From NCBI GenBank assembly GCA_039654915.1, contig CM077600.1, positions 30,501,992-30,565,991 on the forward strand: a stretch of 64,000 bases of DNA, in the 5' to 3' direction. This DNA is from Aquilaria yunnanensis (taxonomy: Eukaryota > Streptophyta > Magnoliopsida > Malvales > Thymelaeaceae). Position numbers and translations under genes: made by a program. Shown here piece by piece: positions 12,490 through 24,357 of the stretch. Each line of letters starts with the position of its first letter. Within the stretch, counting starts at the first letter, position 1. The notes beneath the pieces are model-generated. The model was not told where the DNA came from, ran no database searches, and saw only the letters and a program-made list of their open reading frames with translations.

Positions 12490-12985
12490 GTTCTATAGCT
12501 CGAAGCTGCCGGCCATTGATTTCAAGCCAGATTCCGATTCACTCTCATACCACCGTTTGAAGCCACTTATTCTCTTCAATCTTTTACCAATGACCAAACC
12601 CTCATCTCCCTTGGACAAGTCTTCGAGTTCAGCTTCCTCTCCCTTTGTAACTCCGGCAATTGGTTCATCAGTGTCTGTTACTAGGACCTGCCTGTTCGAG
12701 CTGTCATCTAGGTCACTAACGGAGATAGCTCGGTTTCCAATTCCTCGGTGGTCTTCAAGCTTGATGGCCGGAACATTGTTCTTCTCGACCAATACCAGAA
12801 TCCAGTTTGGACAACCAACATAACGCAGGTTGTCTGGGTTGCTAACGGAGACAACCCGCCTTCCAACACTGCCAATGGCCCTTCAACGGGAGCTAACTCT
12901 TTCAAGCTCAACTTCCATGGATTCCCAGAAGTTTTTCTCTGGGATAAACAGATTCTGTGCTATCGAAGCCACTGCTCTTCAATCC
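12490..12985 (+). pseudogene. Fragment of a G-type lectin S-receptor-like kinase (extracellular domain)
   Basis: Frame +1 from about 12589 reads TNDQTLISLGQVFEFSFLS, then NSGNWFISVCY-stop-DLPVRAVI-stop-V, then VFKLDGRNIVLLDQYQNPVW, NITQVVWVANGDNPPS and SFKLNFHGFPEVFLW followed by YRS. These are the bulb-lectin and S-locus-glycoprotein blocks of plant S-domain receptor kinases, where the family typically has WYKDIPVRTVVWVANRD. Two in-frame TAG codons fall at or next to conserved residues, one replacing the Trp of the VVWV block. The lectin middle is deleted, so that a second VVWVANGDNP block follows directly. There is no start, transmembrane segment or kinase domain. It cannot make a receptor; it looks like a captured, decayed exon piece. 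Confidence 0.8.
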
Positions 12986-12995
12986 ATCAAACCTC

Positions 12996-13539
12996 GAGTA
13001 AATTGCAGAAATGGTCCCTAACCTTTAGTCATTGTTCTCTTTTAGTTCCTAACCTATTGAGTGTTTCATTTTGGTCCTTCATCAAATGAAATTCATTAAC
13101 TTAGAATAATTATCTGACAAAAACTTTTGAAAATCTAATTTAAATATTCTGCAACTGTCTTTCAGTAAATTTAAATAATTTAGTACTTTTTGACAGTAAA
13201 TAAACAATTTAAATTAATAATTTTTTTCTTTCTAAATAGAATATGTTCAATTTAAAGAAAAAAAAAAGTGATTTGAATTTTTTATTAACTATAAAAAATT
13301 ATTATACAAATTAAATTTATTGTAAGACAATTACAAAATAATTTTAAAAAGTTATTATTAGACAAATATTTTGAGTTAATAAATTTTATCAAATTGGGAT
13401 CAAAATGAAATATTTTCAAAAAATTTAGGACTAAAATGAAGCTTTTTAATAGGTTTTCGACTAAAACAGAATATTCAATAGGTTAGGGATTAAAAGAAAA
13501 CAATGACTAAAGGTTAGGGACCATTCATGAAATTTACTC
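12996..13539. mobile_element. MULE-type MITE (family F) with 10-bp target duplication
   Basis: The termini read GAGTAAATT... and ...AATTTACTC. The arms share GGTCCCTAACCTTTAGTCAT and then blocks with CCTAACCTATTGA over roughly 110 bp. The flanks are ATCAAACCTC (12986-12995) and ATCAAACCAC (13540-13549), a 9/10 match as expected for Mutator-like insertion. It has no coding capacity. It interrupts the DNA right after the receptor-kinase fragment. Confidence 0.85.
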
Positions 13540-13924
13540 ATCAAACCACTCACTCCCACCTTAAGCCCAACTGAGAGAAAACGGATAATTTCAAATCATG
13601 CGGATTCATCGAAAACTGAAGAAGCTTCGATTGTTAGTGATAAAAGTGAATAGAATGAAAGCCTGAAGATTTTGAATCGAAAACTAGAAACTAGAGAATT
13701 GATTTTGCTTAACTTGTGCCAAGTTTCTGGTTGTTTTTTTTTTTCAGACTAATTGGTTTGATTTGAACCAATTTTAGTGGCTAAAATTTTTAAGTAAGAA
13801 GTCTAGAAGGGCAAAGTTACATATTTTTACCTTTTTATGTTAACGATAAATGATAGAGCTAACTTAATAGGGTAACTGTAGATATTTGAAATAAAAGAGA
13901 CAAAACCCGAGGTTTGGCTAAACC

Positions 13925-14625
13925 TCAAAAGTTTTTCGTAATAATTTATTTTTTTGTTATTTTTTATATACTATCTTCTAAAGTAAATAAATCCTCATTG
14001 CCTGTAATATTTCCATTTGTTCTATTAATGCCAAAACTATACCTTAACTTTTGGCCCAATGATCTAAACATCACAATGTGGCATGTAGGCAATTTCTTTT
14101 TTTCTTTTCATTAGTTAATGGTATCTTTTTCCTTTATTAATTTAATGGCTAAACTGTTAATTGATTGACATAAATTAAACACAATTTTGTGTTTTGGGTA
14201 TTTTTTTTGTTATTAATAATTGAGTTATGTAGCATGAGTTATTTACTTCAAAAGATCAATGGTTTAGTAAAGTAATTTTTTCCATGGTTGCAAAAATTAG
14301 AAATAGATTTCTGTAAATAAATTTCTCATCAATATTAAAAATTGGAATTTTAGTTGATAAGAGATAAAACTTTTCAATGAATTATTTTTCAATGACAAAG
14401 AAAACATGCACCATTTCAAAGCACATATAGTGTTATATTTTGATCATAACTAATCATTTTAATGATAATAACATAACATAAATAAAGTTAAGCCCAAAAT
14501 TCAAACAAAGCTAAATATTAATTGATTAACATAAATTTATGGGTTAGAATTTTTTAGCTATTTATTATGGACATTTATTTTAAAGCAAATTTGATTAAAA
14601 AAAACATCTACTATAATGTGCGGAT
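13925..14625. repeat. Diverged direct repeat, unit 1 (AT-rich, unknown)
   Basis: This stretch aligns by eye along its whole length with 14925-15560: CT(A/G)TCTTCTAAAGTAA, ATGCCAAAACT, CCTTTATTAATTTAAT, TAAATTAAACA and TATAATGTG(C/T) occur in the same order. The unit is not recognised as a known element and has no long open frame. Confidence 0.75.
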
Positions 14626-14924
14626 GAAAGTCAAACCTCTTTATATACTAAAAAACTGAAGGGGGTACTGTTTCAAGAACAGTAAACTAAATAGCCACTT
14701 TTTATGTGGGGTTTTTTTGGCCTTTTTTTAGACTCAATTGATTTTTTGAAGTTCAATCTGCTTTTTGCAATGTAATTGCTTCTCTGAGGGCCTACTTTGA
14801 TATTTTTTAGCTTCAACTTGTCTCACAATTTAGTCCCTCATCATAGTCTTTTTAGTATTTTGGTCTATAAACTTAATAACTATTTAACTAGATTCTTTTC
14901 ATTTGCTCTCTTGATCCTCAATTT

Positions 14925-15560
14925 TTTTTTTATTTTCTATGTACTGTCTTCTAAAGTAACTAAATCTTTATTCCTTATAATATTTCTATTTGCTTCAATG
15001 ATGCCAAAACTTTACGTTGATCTTTGTGTCAGTGCTTAAACATTACTACATGTATGGGAAGTTCTTTTTTTTTTTTCCTAGGTAATGGCCTTTTTTTTCC
15101 TTTATTAATTTAATAGTTAAATTATAAATTTTTTAACATAAATTAAACATAATTTTTTGTTTTGGATCATATTTTTTGTTATTGATAGTTAAGTCTTGTG
15201 GTACGAGTTACTTACTTCAAAGAGTATATGGTTTAATAATTTAATTTGCTCCATAATTATTAAAACTGAAAGAAATATATTTCTCATTGATATTGAAAGT
15301 TAAAATTTGAGTTGATAATAGATGAGTCATTTTTCAATAACATCGTTTCATAGCACATATGGTGTTATATTTTATAATGTTATAACTAATCAATTTAATG
15401 ATAAGATAACAAAAAGAAAGGTTAGTTCAAAATTAAAATAAAATAAAATATTAATTAATTAATATAAATTTATGAGTGATAATTTTTTAGTTTTTTATTA
15501 TTGACATTTGTTTTAATGCTAAATTTATTGTAAAGAAATACCCACTATAATGTGTAGGTT
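14925..15560. repeat. Diverged direct repeat, unit 2
   Basis: Partner of 13925-14625, in the same orientation, about 1 kb downstream. Divergence is substantial with many small indels, so the duplication is old. Confidence 0.75.
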
Positions 15561-16652
15561 GACATAACCTCATCACATATAGTTACATGGTGACATAACC
15601 CACCATATGCAATGGTTTTTTAATAATAGCATTCTACTCTAAGTGGTAGATTCAACATTTGTTTAAAGTGGGGTTCACACACATTTAGAAAAACAATGAT
15701 TCCTGCTATAGTAATGGTCTATCATATAAGCATGCAGTTCATTCAGTTGCACCTCATGGCATCAACAAAGCGTGATTGGAAAAACCATAAGTATTTGTGA
15801 CAATCACAAACTATCACTTAAATATTTTCTTCAAAATTTATAGCCAACTCAAATTGACTGATTTAATAACTTGTTTATAATTGGCTTCCACATAAATATT
15901 AGGTTTTTATATTTCCTTTTTCTTCCTTTCTTACAAATGGTAAGTTTAGTACCACAAAGTAATAAATAGTTTTATTTTAAATTTTGGAGACGACTTGGGA
16001 CTAAAAAAATAATCAATCTTATCAAAACTCCATGATTAACTTATTTAAATAGAAAACAGCTTAAATCAAAACTAGTTTTAATACTTGACGTTGCCCTGGA
16101 ATCAAATTGTGGAGAAAATATGGTTGAATTTAAAATACCAAGTATATAGATATAAAAAAAAAAATTTAAATACTTGATATTACCATGAGAATAAAAAAGT
16201 TAGAAATAATAAATAATGCAATGACAATTTTAAATAAAACAGTTGGTAGAAATGTTATTCATTAACACAAATACTTTACAAGTAAAATAAAATGATAGTA
16301 ACATGTATCTTGATAGTATACACAATAGTTTAAATAAAAATACATGATTATAAAATTAATAATCATGTATTATCAAGTAAATTAGTAAAAAAATTATATT
16401 CAAAATGAATACAATATTCTATTAATACTGCATATTATTTTAATTTTCATATAGTTCATTGGAGCAATAAGACATAAATTAGATAGGAAATTATAAAATG
16501 TCTAGTTTAAGATAATTATGCAAGAAATTACAAAAAAAAAAATAACAATTTAACAAAAATTTAAGTATATTTTAGATGTTACCATGAAGTGATACAAATT
16601 TTTATCTTTATGCACTGTTACAAAATTTTAGATTGGAGAGTGAGAAGAATAT
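15561..16652. other. Intergenic DNA, nothing recognised
   Basis: Very AT-rich; no open frame, RNA gene or clear repeat end seen. Confidence 0.5.
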
Positions 16653-16865
16653 ATATGCAAGAAAATAAAACCATATTTATTATGATGTATCAAGCTACTA
16701 AAACACGTATGAGAAAAAAAAAAGAAAAATAAAAGAATGAGTATCAGTATTCTAAGTATTAGTTCTATGAACATAGTCCCAGCTTTTTAGCATCGTTAGA
16801 GGACATCGACCCCAACTGTACTCCCTAAATTGTTAACTCTATCTCTTATTCCTATAGGTTTTAGG
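16653..16865. repeat. Direct repeat copy 1
   Basis: Shares ATGCAAGAAAA, ATATTTATTATG, GTATCAAG, TATTAGTTC and ACATAGTC(C/T)CAGC, then TCCTAAATTG/TCCGAATTG, in order with 17116-17330. The function is unknown. Confidence 0.65.
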
Positions 16866-17115
16866 AAATATGCAAGTTAGCCTACCTACTTTACAATAGC
16901 TTATTAAAAAAAAGGAATATACCTACATCGAGGTGTTCAAATGGTAGATTTTTATATAGGCTAAATCAATTATAAGACTAAGTACAAGCCTAACTTGCCC
17001 TTTATCAATGGAGATGAAAAACATAATTCTACTGCCCCTATCCTACCCGAACCCGGTCACCCAAACTCAACCTTACTTGCAAAGCTTATTATAAGTTTAA
17101 CTAAATTTACCAAAA

Positions 17116-17330
17116 ATGCAAGAAAACATATTTATTATGGAGTATCAAGTAATTAAACACATGTATAGGAAAAATAATTAAAATAAAAGATAAGATTGAG
17201 TATTTCAAATATTAGTTCCACAAACATAGTCTCAGCCCTATAGCGTTGCTACTGCCAAAGAACACGGATTCGACTGTCATTCCTCCGAATTGCTAATCTT
17301 CTCTTGTATGCCTTTCAAGTTTTAAGAAAC
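17116..17330. repeat. Direct repeat copy 2
   Basis: Partner of 16653-16865, in the same orientation, about 460 bp downstream. The copies are diverged but collinear. Confidence 0.65.
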
Positions 17331-17339
17331 CGACAAAAT

Positions 17340-17925
17340 TGCCAAGAAATTGCCATACTCAAAATCTTGAAATTGCCAAGAAATTGAGTAGCGAAAGAGG
17401 AATGTTGGAGTAGGGGAAAACAAATTGGGGAGGGTAAATAAAAGGGGATAATGGCACAGCCAGGGTGAACAAATCAATGGATAATGGTGGATTTGAAGGG
17501 AGACGATGGTGTAACTTGTGGTGAAGCAGGGACTGCAGGCTAGGATCATTAGTGATGCGAAAGCTGGTGGTTGGAATGCCTTTGGGCAAGGGGAGCGGTA
17601 ATCCATGGGTGGCAATGACAATTGAGGAAAAGTTAGGGTTTTAGGGGAAGGAAGCGAAAAATTAGAGACCCAGGTAATAATCTTTCTTTTTATTATTTTT
17701 TTTCTCTTATTTTTCCACATCAATACCACCGTGGCAAATTATCCACACTAACATGCCACATGACTAATTATGTCAATTTTAACACTTTCCGTCCTACAAA
17801 AAATCTACAATGGAACAATAAATTGAAGTTGAGGGCCTCTCATACGGGGTTTCAAGGTTAGGGTCCAAAATAAACAGGATAATTATTGTCAGTTAGGGGC
17901 AACGAATGCAATAAACTCTAATAAG
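17340..17925. mobile_element. Partial MULE-like element, family B (copy 1)
   Basis: The right arm at 17745-17920 (GTCAATTTTAACACTTTCCG, then ACAATGGAACAATAAATTGA and GGGTCCAAAATAAACAGGAT) matches the right arm of the element ending at about 21795. The interior before it is also shared: a T-rich tract, then CCACCGTGGCAAAT here versus CCACTGTGGCAAAT there. A long minus-strand open frame at 17322-17729 lies in this interior and matches no protein I know. The left end was not found. Confidence 0.5.
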
Positions 17926-19467
17926 AGCCTACCTGCCTGCTGTTATCATTCATTCTTCCTCCACCTCTTTATCTATTAGTCTTATCCCTTTATGCATAGA
18001 TATGAGATGAGCTATAAAATTATCCTTCAGAAGCCCCTAGTGAACACCTATAGTACCACTGCTAGAGTTGGGTGTTTGGGCATTTTGGTTGGATATATGC
18101 TTTATAGAATTTCACACATTCATTACTTGTAAACACTTGTCATGTTAATTGAACCATGACCATGTGTTTAGAATATTTTATTTCATTGGGTTCTTAAAGC
18201 ATTTGCTTAAACTCTGTAAGTGTACGCTTTAGTCATAGAGACATTTTGCCCAAACTATACATTTGACCCTTAAACTTACCCAATTCACTCAAATTAGTCC
18301 ATAAGTTAGTGCTCAATAAATATAAGTCTCTGAACTTTGAAAAACTATACAAGTTAGTCTATTACCCTAGACATATTGATGGGAATATTGCAAAAGTCCA
18401 ATTGATCTTTTTTATTCTAGCACATGAAGTACTTTTAGTTTAAAAGCATACAAATAAACTATCTCCTTTAATTAGGGATAAAAGTTCAGGTTGTAAGATT
18501 GGGTTTGGGTTAAAACTTGATTTTTACAGCATGTACCTAACCCTATCACGATCCTATTCTAGTCATAACACAAATTGACCCTAATCCTATTATTTTATTT
18601 TGTGATGCTTTGATTGATTTCGTCTTTATTTGTTTTTTGGTAAATGTGCCTATAATCATTAGAATAAATTATTGCAATAATAGTGTTACAGAAATGAATT
18701 AGAAAGAGGCTCATGGTTCGCTGTAGGTCAAGCAGATGTGTATGGAACAATCAAATATACATATTTTTTATAGTACTAATATTATAAACAAAAGGGGTAA
18801 AATCCACCGGACGTAACTTAGCTTTAATTGTTGTCTCAAATGGGTATCTTTCCTTTACTTTTGTCCCACTGAAAAGTAGCTTTAAAATCCCCAATTTTTT
18901 TTTATATTTTCCAAGAAAAATTATGGGATCATAATTTAAATTATATAATCTTCACTCACCTCCCACTAATTTTAGTCTGCCAACAATTTTTTAAAGCAAA
19001 AAAATAGTTAAAATTATCAGTTTTATTTCTGTAAATATTTCTGTAAAATATCAAATAATTTTAAAAAAATAATAAAATGAAAAAAATTGCTAAAAGATGA
19101 CTACCGTACAATTCAAATTGGATTTTTGAATTTTTTTTTAATATTATAACAAAATTAAAGAAAAAAAAAACATATATTCTCAAATCTTATGATATAAATG
19201 TAATGTCAACAAAAAGTTCAGGGGTAACTCTAATACACCTTCTTAAAAAAATGGTACATGCAAGAGGCGAATAGGATGGTGGAGATTAAATAGGCACCAT
19301 TTTTATCTAGGTATCCATGCATATTTTCATATGACACTTGCAGAGTATGGATGACCTGTTCCATTAGTTTTATATCACCGGGATATTAGAAAAGCCACTG
19401 TCAAATGTCAATCCTCATTAGTTAATGCTCTCCTTACGTTTTTGGTCTAGGGGTGAAAAGATTCTAC
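17926..19467. other. Intergenic DNA with two single transposon-like arms
   Basis: 18215-18420 resembles one arm of the element at 26349-27242 (ACATTTGACCCTTAAACTT, then TCACTCAAATTAGTCC) without a visible partner. 18790-19240 is an AT-rich imperfect palindrome that may be a very diverged family G foldback. No gene recognised. Confidence 0.4.
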
Positions 19468-20787
19468 GGGTTAAATACTTTTGTGGTCCCCAACTTATAT
19501 ATGTTGTTTCCACTTTCATCCTCAATATCCACTTTATTCCACTCCCCTTCCTTATGTCATTAAAGCATTTCATTTTTGCCCCTTTTTTATGGAAAACATT
19601 AGGTGGATGGGGAAATGCCACATCAACCCAAAATTTTAGGAAAAATCACAATTTTTACCCATAAAAACTTAACCTCTGCCTAAAAAAGTGCTAAAACTTT
19701 ATCATATCATTTTGCTCACAATTTCCACCCCTCATTTTCAACAAAGAACTCCTTCCTCTCCAGAAACAAACAGATAAGCTCTCAATCTCTTCCCTGACTC
19801 ACTGAATTTAATGCCCCATTATATCAAGCAAAATTTCTCAGTTGTCCCAAATGAATTTGCCTATTAGGGTTAACCGAAATGCTAGTCTGCCGCATCTAAC
19901 TCAGCAATCTAGGATCGAAATCCCACAAACTAAGAGAAACCTATTTCTTTTTCCCAATCATATACAAGTTATTTCGTGCGGTTACCAACGGTGAAATTTT
20001 TGGTTCAATTGGATTCTTCCAACTCCGACATTATTGAGTCGGTTACCAACGGTGAAATTTTTCAAGCTCAAATCGAGGCTCTCATACTAGTCAAGTGGGC
20101 AATTTCAGGTCTGAGTTAGCTCTGGATAGGTTGAGAGAGACGACAGCTTGGAAGGCATTGAAATGGACACCAATCCATTTGCAGGGGATGTTGCTGGCTG
20201 GGTCCCAGCCGGAAGAAGTGAAAACTAGTGTCGTTAGAGATAGAGAAAAGTGATGTCATGGGGGCGGAATTGGAAGCGGAAGAGGAAGCCAGACAAAGTC
20301 GCTACCAGTGTTGAGGTAGAGGGAAATAGCGGGAGTACTGGAGCCACTAAGGGGTGAAGAGGAGGGAGACTTGGCCGCGACGACCGTGGCGATGGTGGAA
20401 ACGAGCAGCGGAAGGGAAGAGATTTGCCTGAGGGGGTGGTGGGGTGTGGGATGTTATGTTTTGGAGAGGGCATGGGTTAGAGGGAGGAGAAGAGACGGAT
20501 GATGGTTATACTGCTAGGTGGGCAAATCTTAGGGTTTTATAGGGGATATAATAAATTTTTAAGGGCCAAAATTGATATTTTTCCTACAATCTTGTGCTGA
20601 AGTGACATCTTTCTATCCACCCTAAATGTTTTCCATACAAGGTAGGGAATAATGGAACATTTTAATGATATTAAGAATGAGAGTGGAACATTTTAATGGC
20701 ACAAGGGAGAAGAGTGGAACAAAGTAGACAATAGGGACTGAAATGGAATAACATTTATAGGTTGGGGACTACAATTGCCTATAACCC
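19468..20787. mobile_element. MULE-like element with long TIRs, family A (copy 1)
   Basis: The left end reads GGGTTAAATACTTTTGTGG then TCCCCAACTTAT. The reversed right end reads GGGTTATAGGCAATTGTAG then TCCCCAACCTAT. The arms stay similar for over 200 bp, including a TAGGAAAAAT block and ATTTT(T/G)(A/G)CCC. The interior (about 19860-20480) is more GC-rich and has no recognised protein, and a 22-bp block (GTTACCAACGGTGAAATTTT) occurs twice at 19981 and 20042. No clean target-site duplication; the right end abuts family B directly. Confidence 0.7.
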
Positions 20788-21800
20788 AAGTCCTCAATCT
20801 CAATTTTTTGTTTCATTTTAGATATTTGGAGAATGGAAAACATTAAAATTGACAGAACATGCCATGTGTCACACCATCATGGAACAACTTACATTGGTGA
20901 TACAATGAATCAATTGTTGGTGATCACATGGAAAAAGAAAAATAATAAAAAAATAAAATTCAAACCCAAATCATGAAATCCCTTGTCTCTCTCTCTTTCC
21001 CCTGACGAAGTCCCCTATCTCTTTACCTCAACTCTAGCGCAACTCAACTACCTTCATCTCATGTCCAAATCTCCACAAACACAACTTGTGGTAATTCAAA
21101 CCGTCTAGATCGCGAATTAGGAGAACACGACGGTGGGAATTAGGAGATTAGGAATCGGGAGATCAAGAAAGAATGAAGGGTGAGTGACGGGCGAGAGGGA
21201 TAGACTGGAGATCGACGACTGCTAAGGCGTCTCTATGTTCATCCACCAATTGTGCGTTCTTTGTTGTTAGATCCAAGTAAACTTGCCAAATCCTCAGCCT
21301 CCGTACAATGTCACCTTGTCGATTATGGCTTTGATCCCTCAACTGCTTTCTTTGCTCGTTTAGATTGCAATCCTCCATCTTTGATTTTGACTCAATTTCC
21401 CCTCAATTTCACATGAACGGGTGCGCAGCGACGTGGACGAATGATGGCAGCGGGAGGGCGTGAACGTTTATCCTGTTTCTTTTTCCTTTTTTTTTTTTAG
21501 AATTTTCTTTTTACATATTTTTTTTCTCTATTTATTAGTTTTTTTTATGCCACTGTGGCAAATCTCTCCATGCTGGCATGTTAGGTGGCCAGTTCCATCA
21601 ATTTTAACGGTTTTTGTCATCCAAAGGTTATCACTAATAAATTAAGGTTGATAAGTCCTCAATTTTAACGGTTTTTGTCATCCAAATGTCTAAAATGAAA
21701 CAAAAAATTAATGTTGAGAACTTATCATGTGAAGTTTTGAGGTTATGGTCCAAAATAGGACAATCATAAAAGGTTAGGGCCCACAGGTGTAATTTACCCT
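20788..21800. mobile_element. MULE-like element, family B (copy 2)
   Basis: The left arm from 20788 (CCTCAATCTCAATTTTTTGT then TTCATTTTAGATATTTGGA) pairs with the reversed right arm at 21640-21740 (CTCAACATTAATTTTTTGT then TTCATTTTAGACATTTGGA). The right arm extends about 90 bp further, so the distal left arm is missing where family A abuts. The middle carries a 71-codon minus-strand frame (21163-21378) of protein-like composition that I do not recognise; it may be a captured exon. Confidence 0.6.
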
Positions 21801-21836
21801 AGCTTTTGGGTCTTAAAATCTCGGAGAAATTTTTAA

Positions 21837-23036
21837 GGAAAAATTACGAAAACCCCACTGAGGTTTAGTGAAACATGTACTTGTATCCTCACTTTTTAAA
21901 AAACGAACCCTTACTCCCCTCAGGTTCAGTGAAACTTACATTTATCCCTCTCCAGCGCTAACTCCGTTAAAGACAGTTAAAAAAAAAACAAAAAGAAAAA
22001 CTCATCCTCCTAGTCTTATTCATTCGATCACTTTGTCCGCCAAACTTTTACATCTAACAAACTACCGAATTTACAGACAAATCCAGTCTTCTGTGGCTTT
22101 TTTTCGAGTAAAATTCGAACGAATCGCCTCCGTCTCACTGCGGAATTGCTGTTCGTTCACACACCGGCGACCAAATCGCCGTCGCTTACCTCGAATCGCC
22201 GTCCAATCCAGTCCTCCAATCCGCCTGGGCCGCCTCGATCTCGCTGCAGACGAAACTCCCATCGCCACCGTTCTCTCAGTCGACAAATCGTTCGCGACGA
22301 AGCCAAAATGGACCTACGGTTGTATTAATCGTTCGTGGAGAAGCCCAAGCAGAGCGTCGCCGGAGCATGATGTCATCGAAGAGGAGGCAATGGATCTCCG
22401 CCTCGAAATCAGGCAAGGAGATGGGAGCGGAGGGGTTTCGAACCGGATGATTTCAAAGTCGCTCTTGCCGAAGATTCGCTGTCACCGACGTCGGTCGCCG
22501 ACGATTCGCTATTGCTGCAGAATTGCCAATGTCGGTCGCTCACCTGGGTTTTGATTCGCTGAGAGACGATGAGGCAGGGGCGATGAGGCTGGTACAGGCG
22601 AGGACGAGGGCGAATCGCGGCTGGGATCGAAGGCTTGAATGGAGAGAGCGTGGCCGTCGGGAACTCTTCACTCCCCGTTCGTGATTCCCTCTCCGATTCG
22701 ATCGAGTTTGGTTAGAAAGAGGGATGAGTTGGGCGAGAGAGAAGGGCAGACGGAGAGAGACCCAGATTTTATTGTTCAGATTTCAGATTGTTAGATGCAA
22801 AAGTTGAGGGTAAAGTTTTCAGGAAAGAAGGTTGGGAAGGTAAAATAAGTATTTTTCCTTTTCTATGGAGAGGTAAGTGTAGGGTAATTTAAGTGTTTTA
22901 ATGGATGTTACCGGTAGAGGGGCAGGTGTAGAGATTTTAAGGTTTTGAGGGAGATCAGAGTAGGTTTCTGAAACAGAAAGGGTACAAGTGAGGTTTCACT
23001 AAACTCCAGGGAATGGTGGGTTTTGGTAATTTTTCC
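21837..23036. mobile_element. MULE-like element with long TIRs, family E
   Basis: The left end reads GGAAAAATTACGAAAACCCC then GAGGTTTAGTGAAAC; the reversed right end reads GGAAAAATTACCAAAACCCA then GAGTTTAGTGAAAC. The arms resemble each other for over 150 bp, sharing CTCTACC/CTCTCC and the stem around the Thr-Val-like AACTCCGTTAAAG. The flanks AATTTTTAA and ATTTGTCAG do not match, so the target duplication is lost or the ends are misplaced. The 600-bp core (22120-22720) is markedly GC-rich and open in one frame for 228 codons, with no recognised domain. It may be captured host DNA. Confidence 0.7.
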
Positions 23037-24354
23037 ATTTGTCAGAGCAAAATAACTAGAAAGTCAGCCAATCGGACCTGGCACATCCCAAACACCGACA
23101 CAATTAAATAAGGACTGTAACAGCAAAGAGAAAGAAGGGGGGTGGAATTATTACAAGATTGGTTATCTGACACACAAACAGAATTAATAATTAGCTCTGT
23201 CTTCCAAGGCAGCAGAGTGTGTATCCCCTTTTATTATAGCTGTTGACCGTTGAAGCACAAATATTTATTTGTTTCTTCTTAATCTTCATTCCAGAGATTG
23301 GATAATAGAAAAAGTAGCAGCAAGGTAGCAGACAGCCCATGGGACTCCGACTCGAGGCTAGCAACGCTTTTACCAGTAGTATATCGCAACAATACAAAAG
23401 CTCAGCTCGAATTCCGATTCCTCCAACACAACGCAACTCCAGATTCCCTTTTCACTTTTTGTCACTGTTTCGAGTCAAGGAGGCCTCTGCTTTTGTCCCC
23501 TCTGCTCCTTTGCTCCTCACAGCCATCGCCATCTGCTCTCCTCCACTCAAGTAATTTCAACACATTCCCACCGCTTTTTCTTTCTTTCCCTCTTTACTTG
23601 TACCACCCAACCAAATCTTCCACTTTTACGTTTTATGCTCCATCAATTTCAACCTATTCGAAAATTGAAACATAATATTCTCTCTGTCTGTCTTATATTA
23701 TTATCATCTCAAAAATTTTTGAACAATAATTGATTTTATTTTTCTTATTTTTTTCCACTTCCTAGATTTTAAAAGTATATTATAAACAATTTCTTGGACT
23801 TCTTAAACCGTTGGATCAACAGAACCCCCAGGGTACAACTTCAGCGAAATAAGTTAATAGCATGTAAAGTCAATACTAACTAACTTTTCATCTTTATTCA
23901 ACAAAATCTCCATCAAGTTTCTGATGCGGGCCTTCTAGATGGGCCTTGGCACATTCTGGCTCAATTAAAGGTCCACCAACAGCATAACCCAACAAGTTTA
24001 TCCAAAGTAGGGCCAATAGAAACAAAGCCTCGGATCTAAAGAGCTAGTACACCTTTGAAAGATCATAGGCATGAACTAGTAATCAGCCCTCTCTTTGTTG
24101 GCGGCCCATTAACGAACACACAAATTTTTTATATCAGTTATATTTATATAGAAAAAAATGTTAAAAAGTTATGAAATCAAAACTAAATCATGATCATTTG
24201 GCCTCCACTAATTTTCCACATAATGCCACTAATACTTGTTTGGATGCTCTCTAGGTCTTGAAAAAAATAGTTATTCTTCATTTTCCTATACCGTAAGAAC
24301 CTCATTGTCTTATAAACTTATAAAGATGTTTTTTAGTATACTGAAAAACATATA
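23037..24354. other. Intergenic DNA; unclear open frame at 23339-23554
   Basis: A 71-codon ATG frame at 23339 and a longer overlapping frame have Ser/Leu/Pro-rich, low-information products without a recognised domain. No intron-exon structure extends them convincingly. Bases 23690-24350 are AT-rich and featureless. Confidence 0.35.
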
Positions 24355-24357
24355 ATA

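Larger units (their letters stand above)
11904..13947. mobile_element. Pack-MULE-like element (family E) carrying a receptor-kinase fragment
   Basis: The left arm (about 11904-12140) and the reversed right arm (about 13780-13947) share TTTCAAATATCTACA followed by ATTATCC or GTTACCC, then a block with TTAACG(C/A). The right terminus (reversed: ATTACGAAAAAC, then GAGGTTTAGCCAAACC) matches the terminus of the element at 21837. The left arm also shares TACATCTAACGA-like and AATAAAATCT blocks with that element. Inside lie a pyrimidine-rich tract (12158-12480), an S-domain receptor-kinase fragment (about 12490-12985) and a nested MITE (12996-13539). This architecture fits a gene-capturing MULE. The left end is degraded and no outer target-site duplication was confirmed. 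Confidence 0.6.

Noticed and set aside
12096..12498. Long open frames on both strands in the CT-rich tract
   Set aside because: They come from low-complexity composition and have Ser/Leu/Pro or Arg/Glu/Gly-only products.
19468..20787. Target duplication for the family A element
   Set aside because: The flanks AAGATTCTAC and AAGTCCTCAA agree at too few positions.
23298..23675. 125-codon frame
   Set aside because: It begins at TTG, is Ser/Leu/Pro-rich, and no exon structure or homology was recognised.
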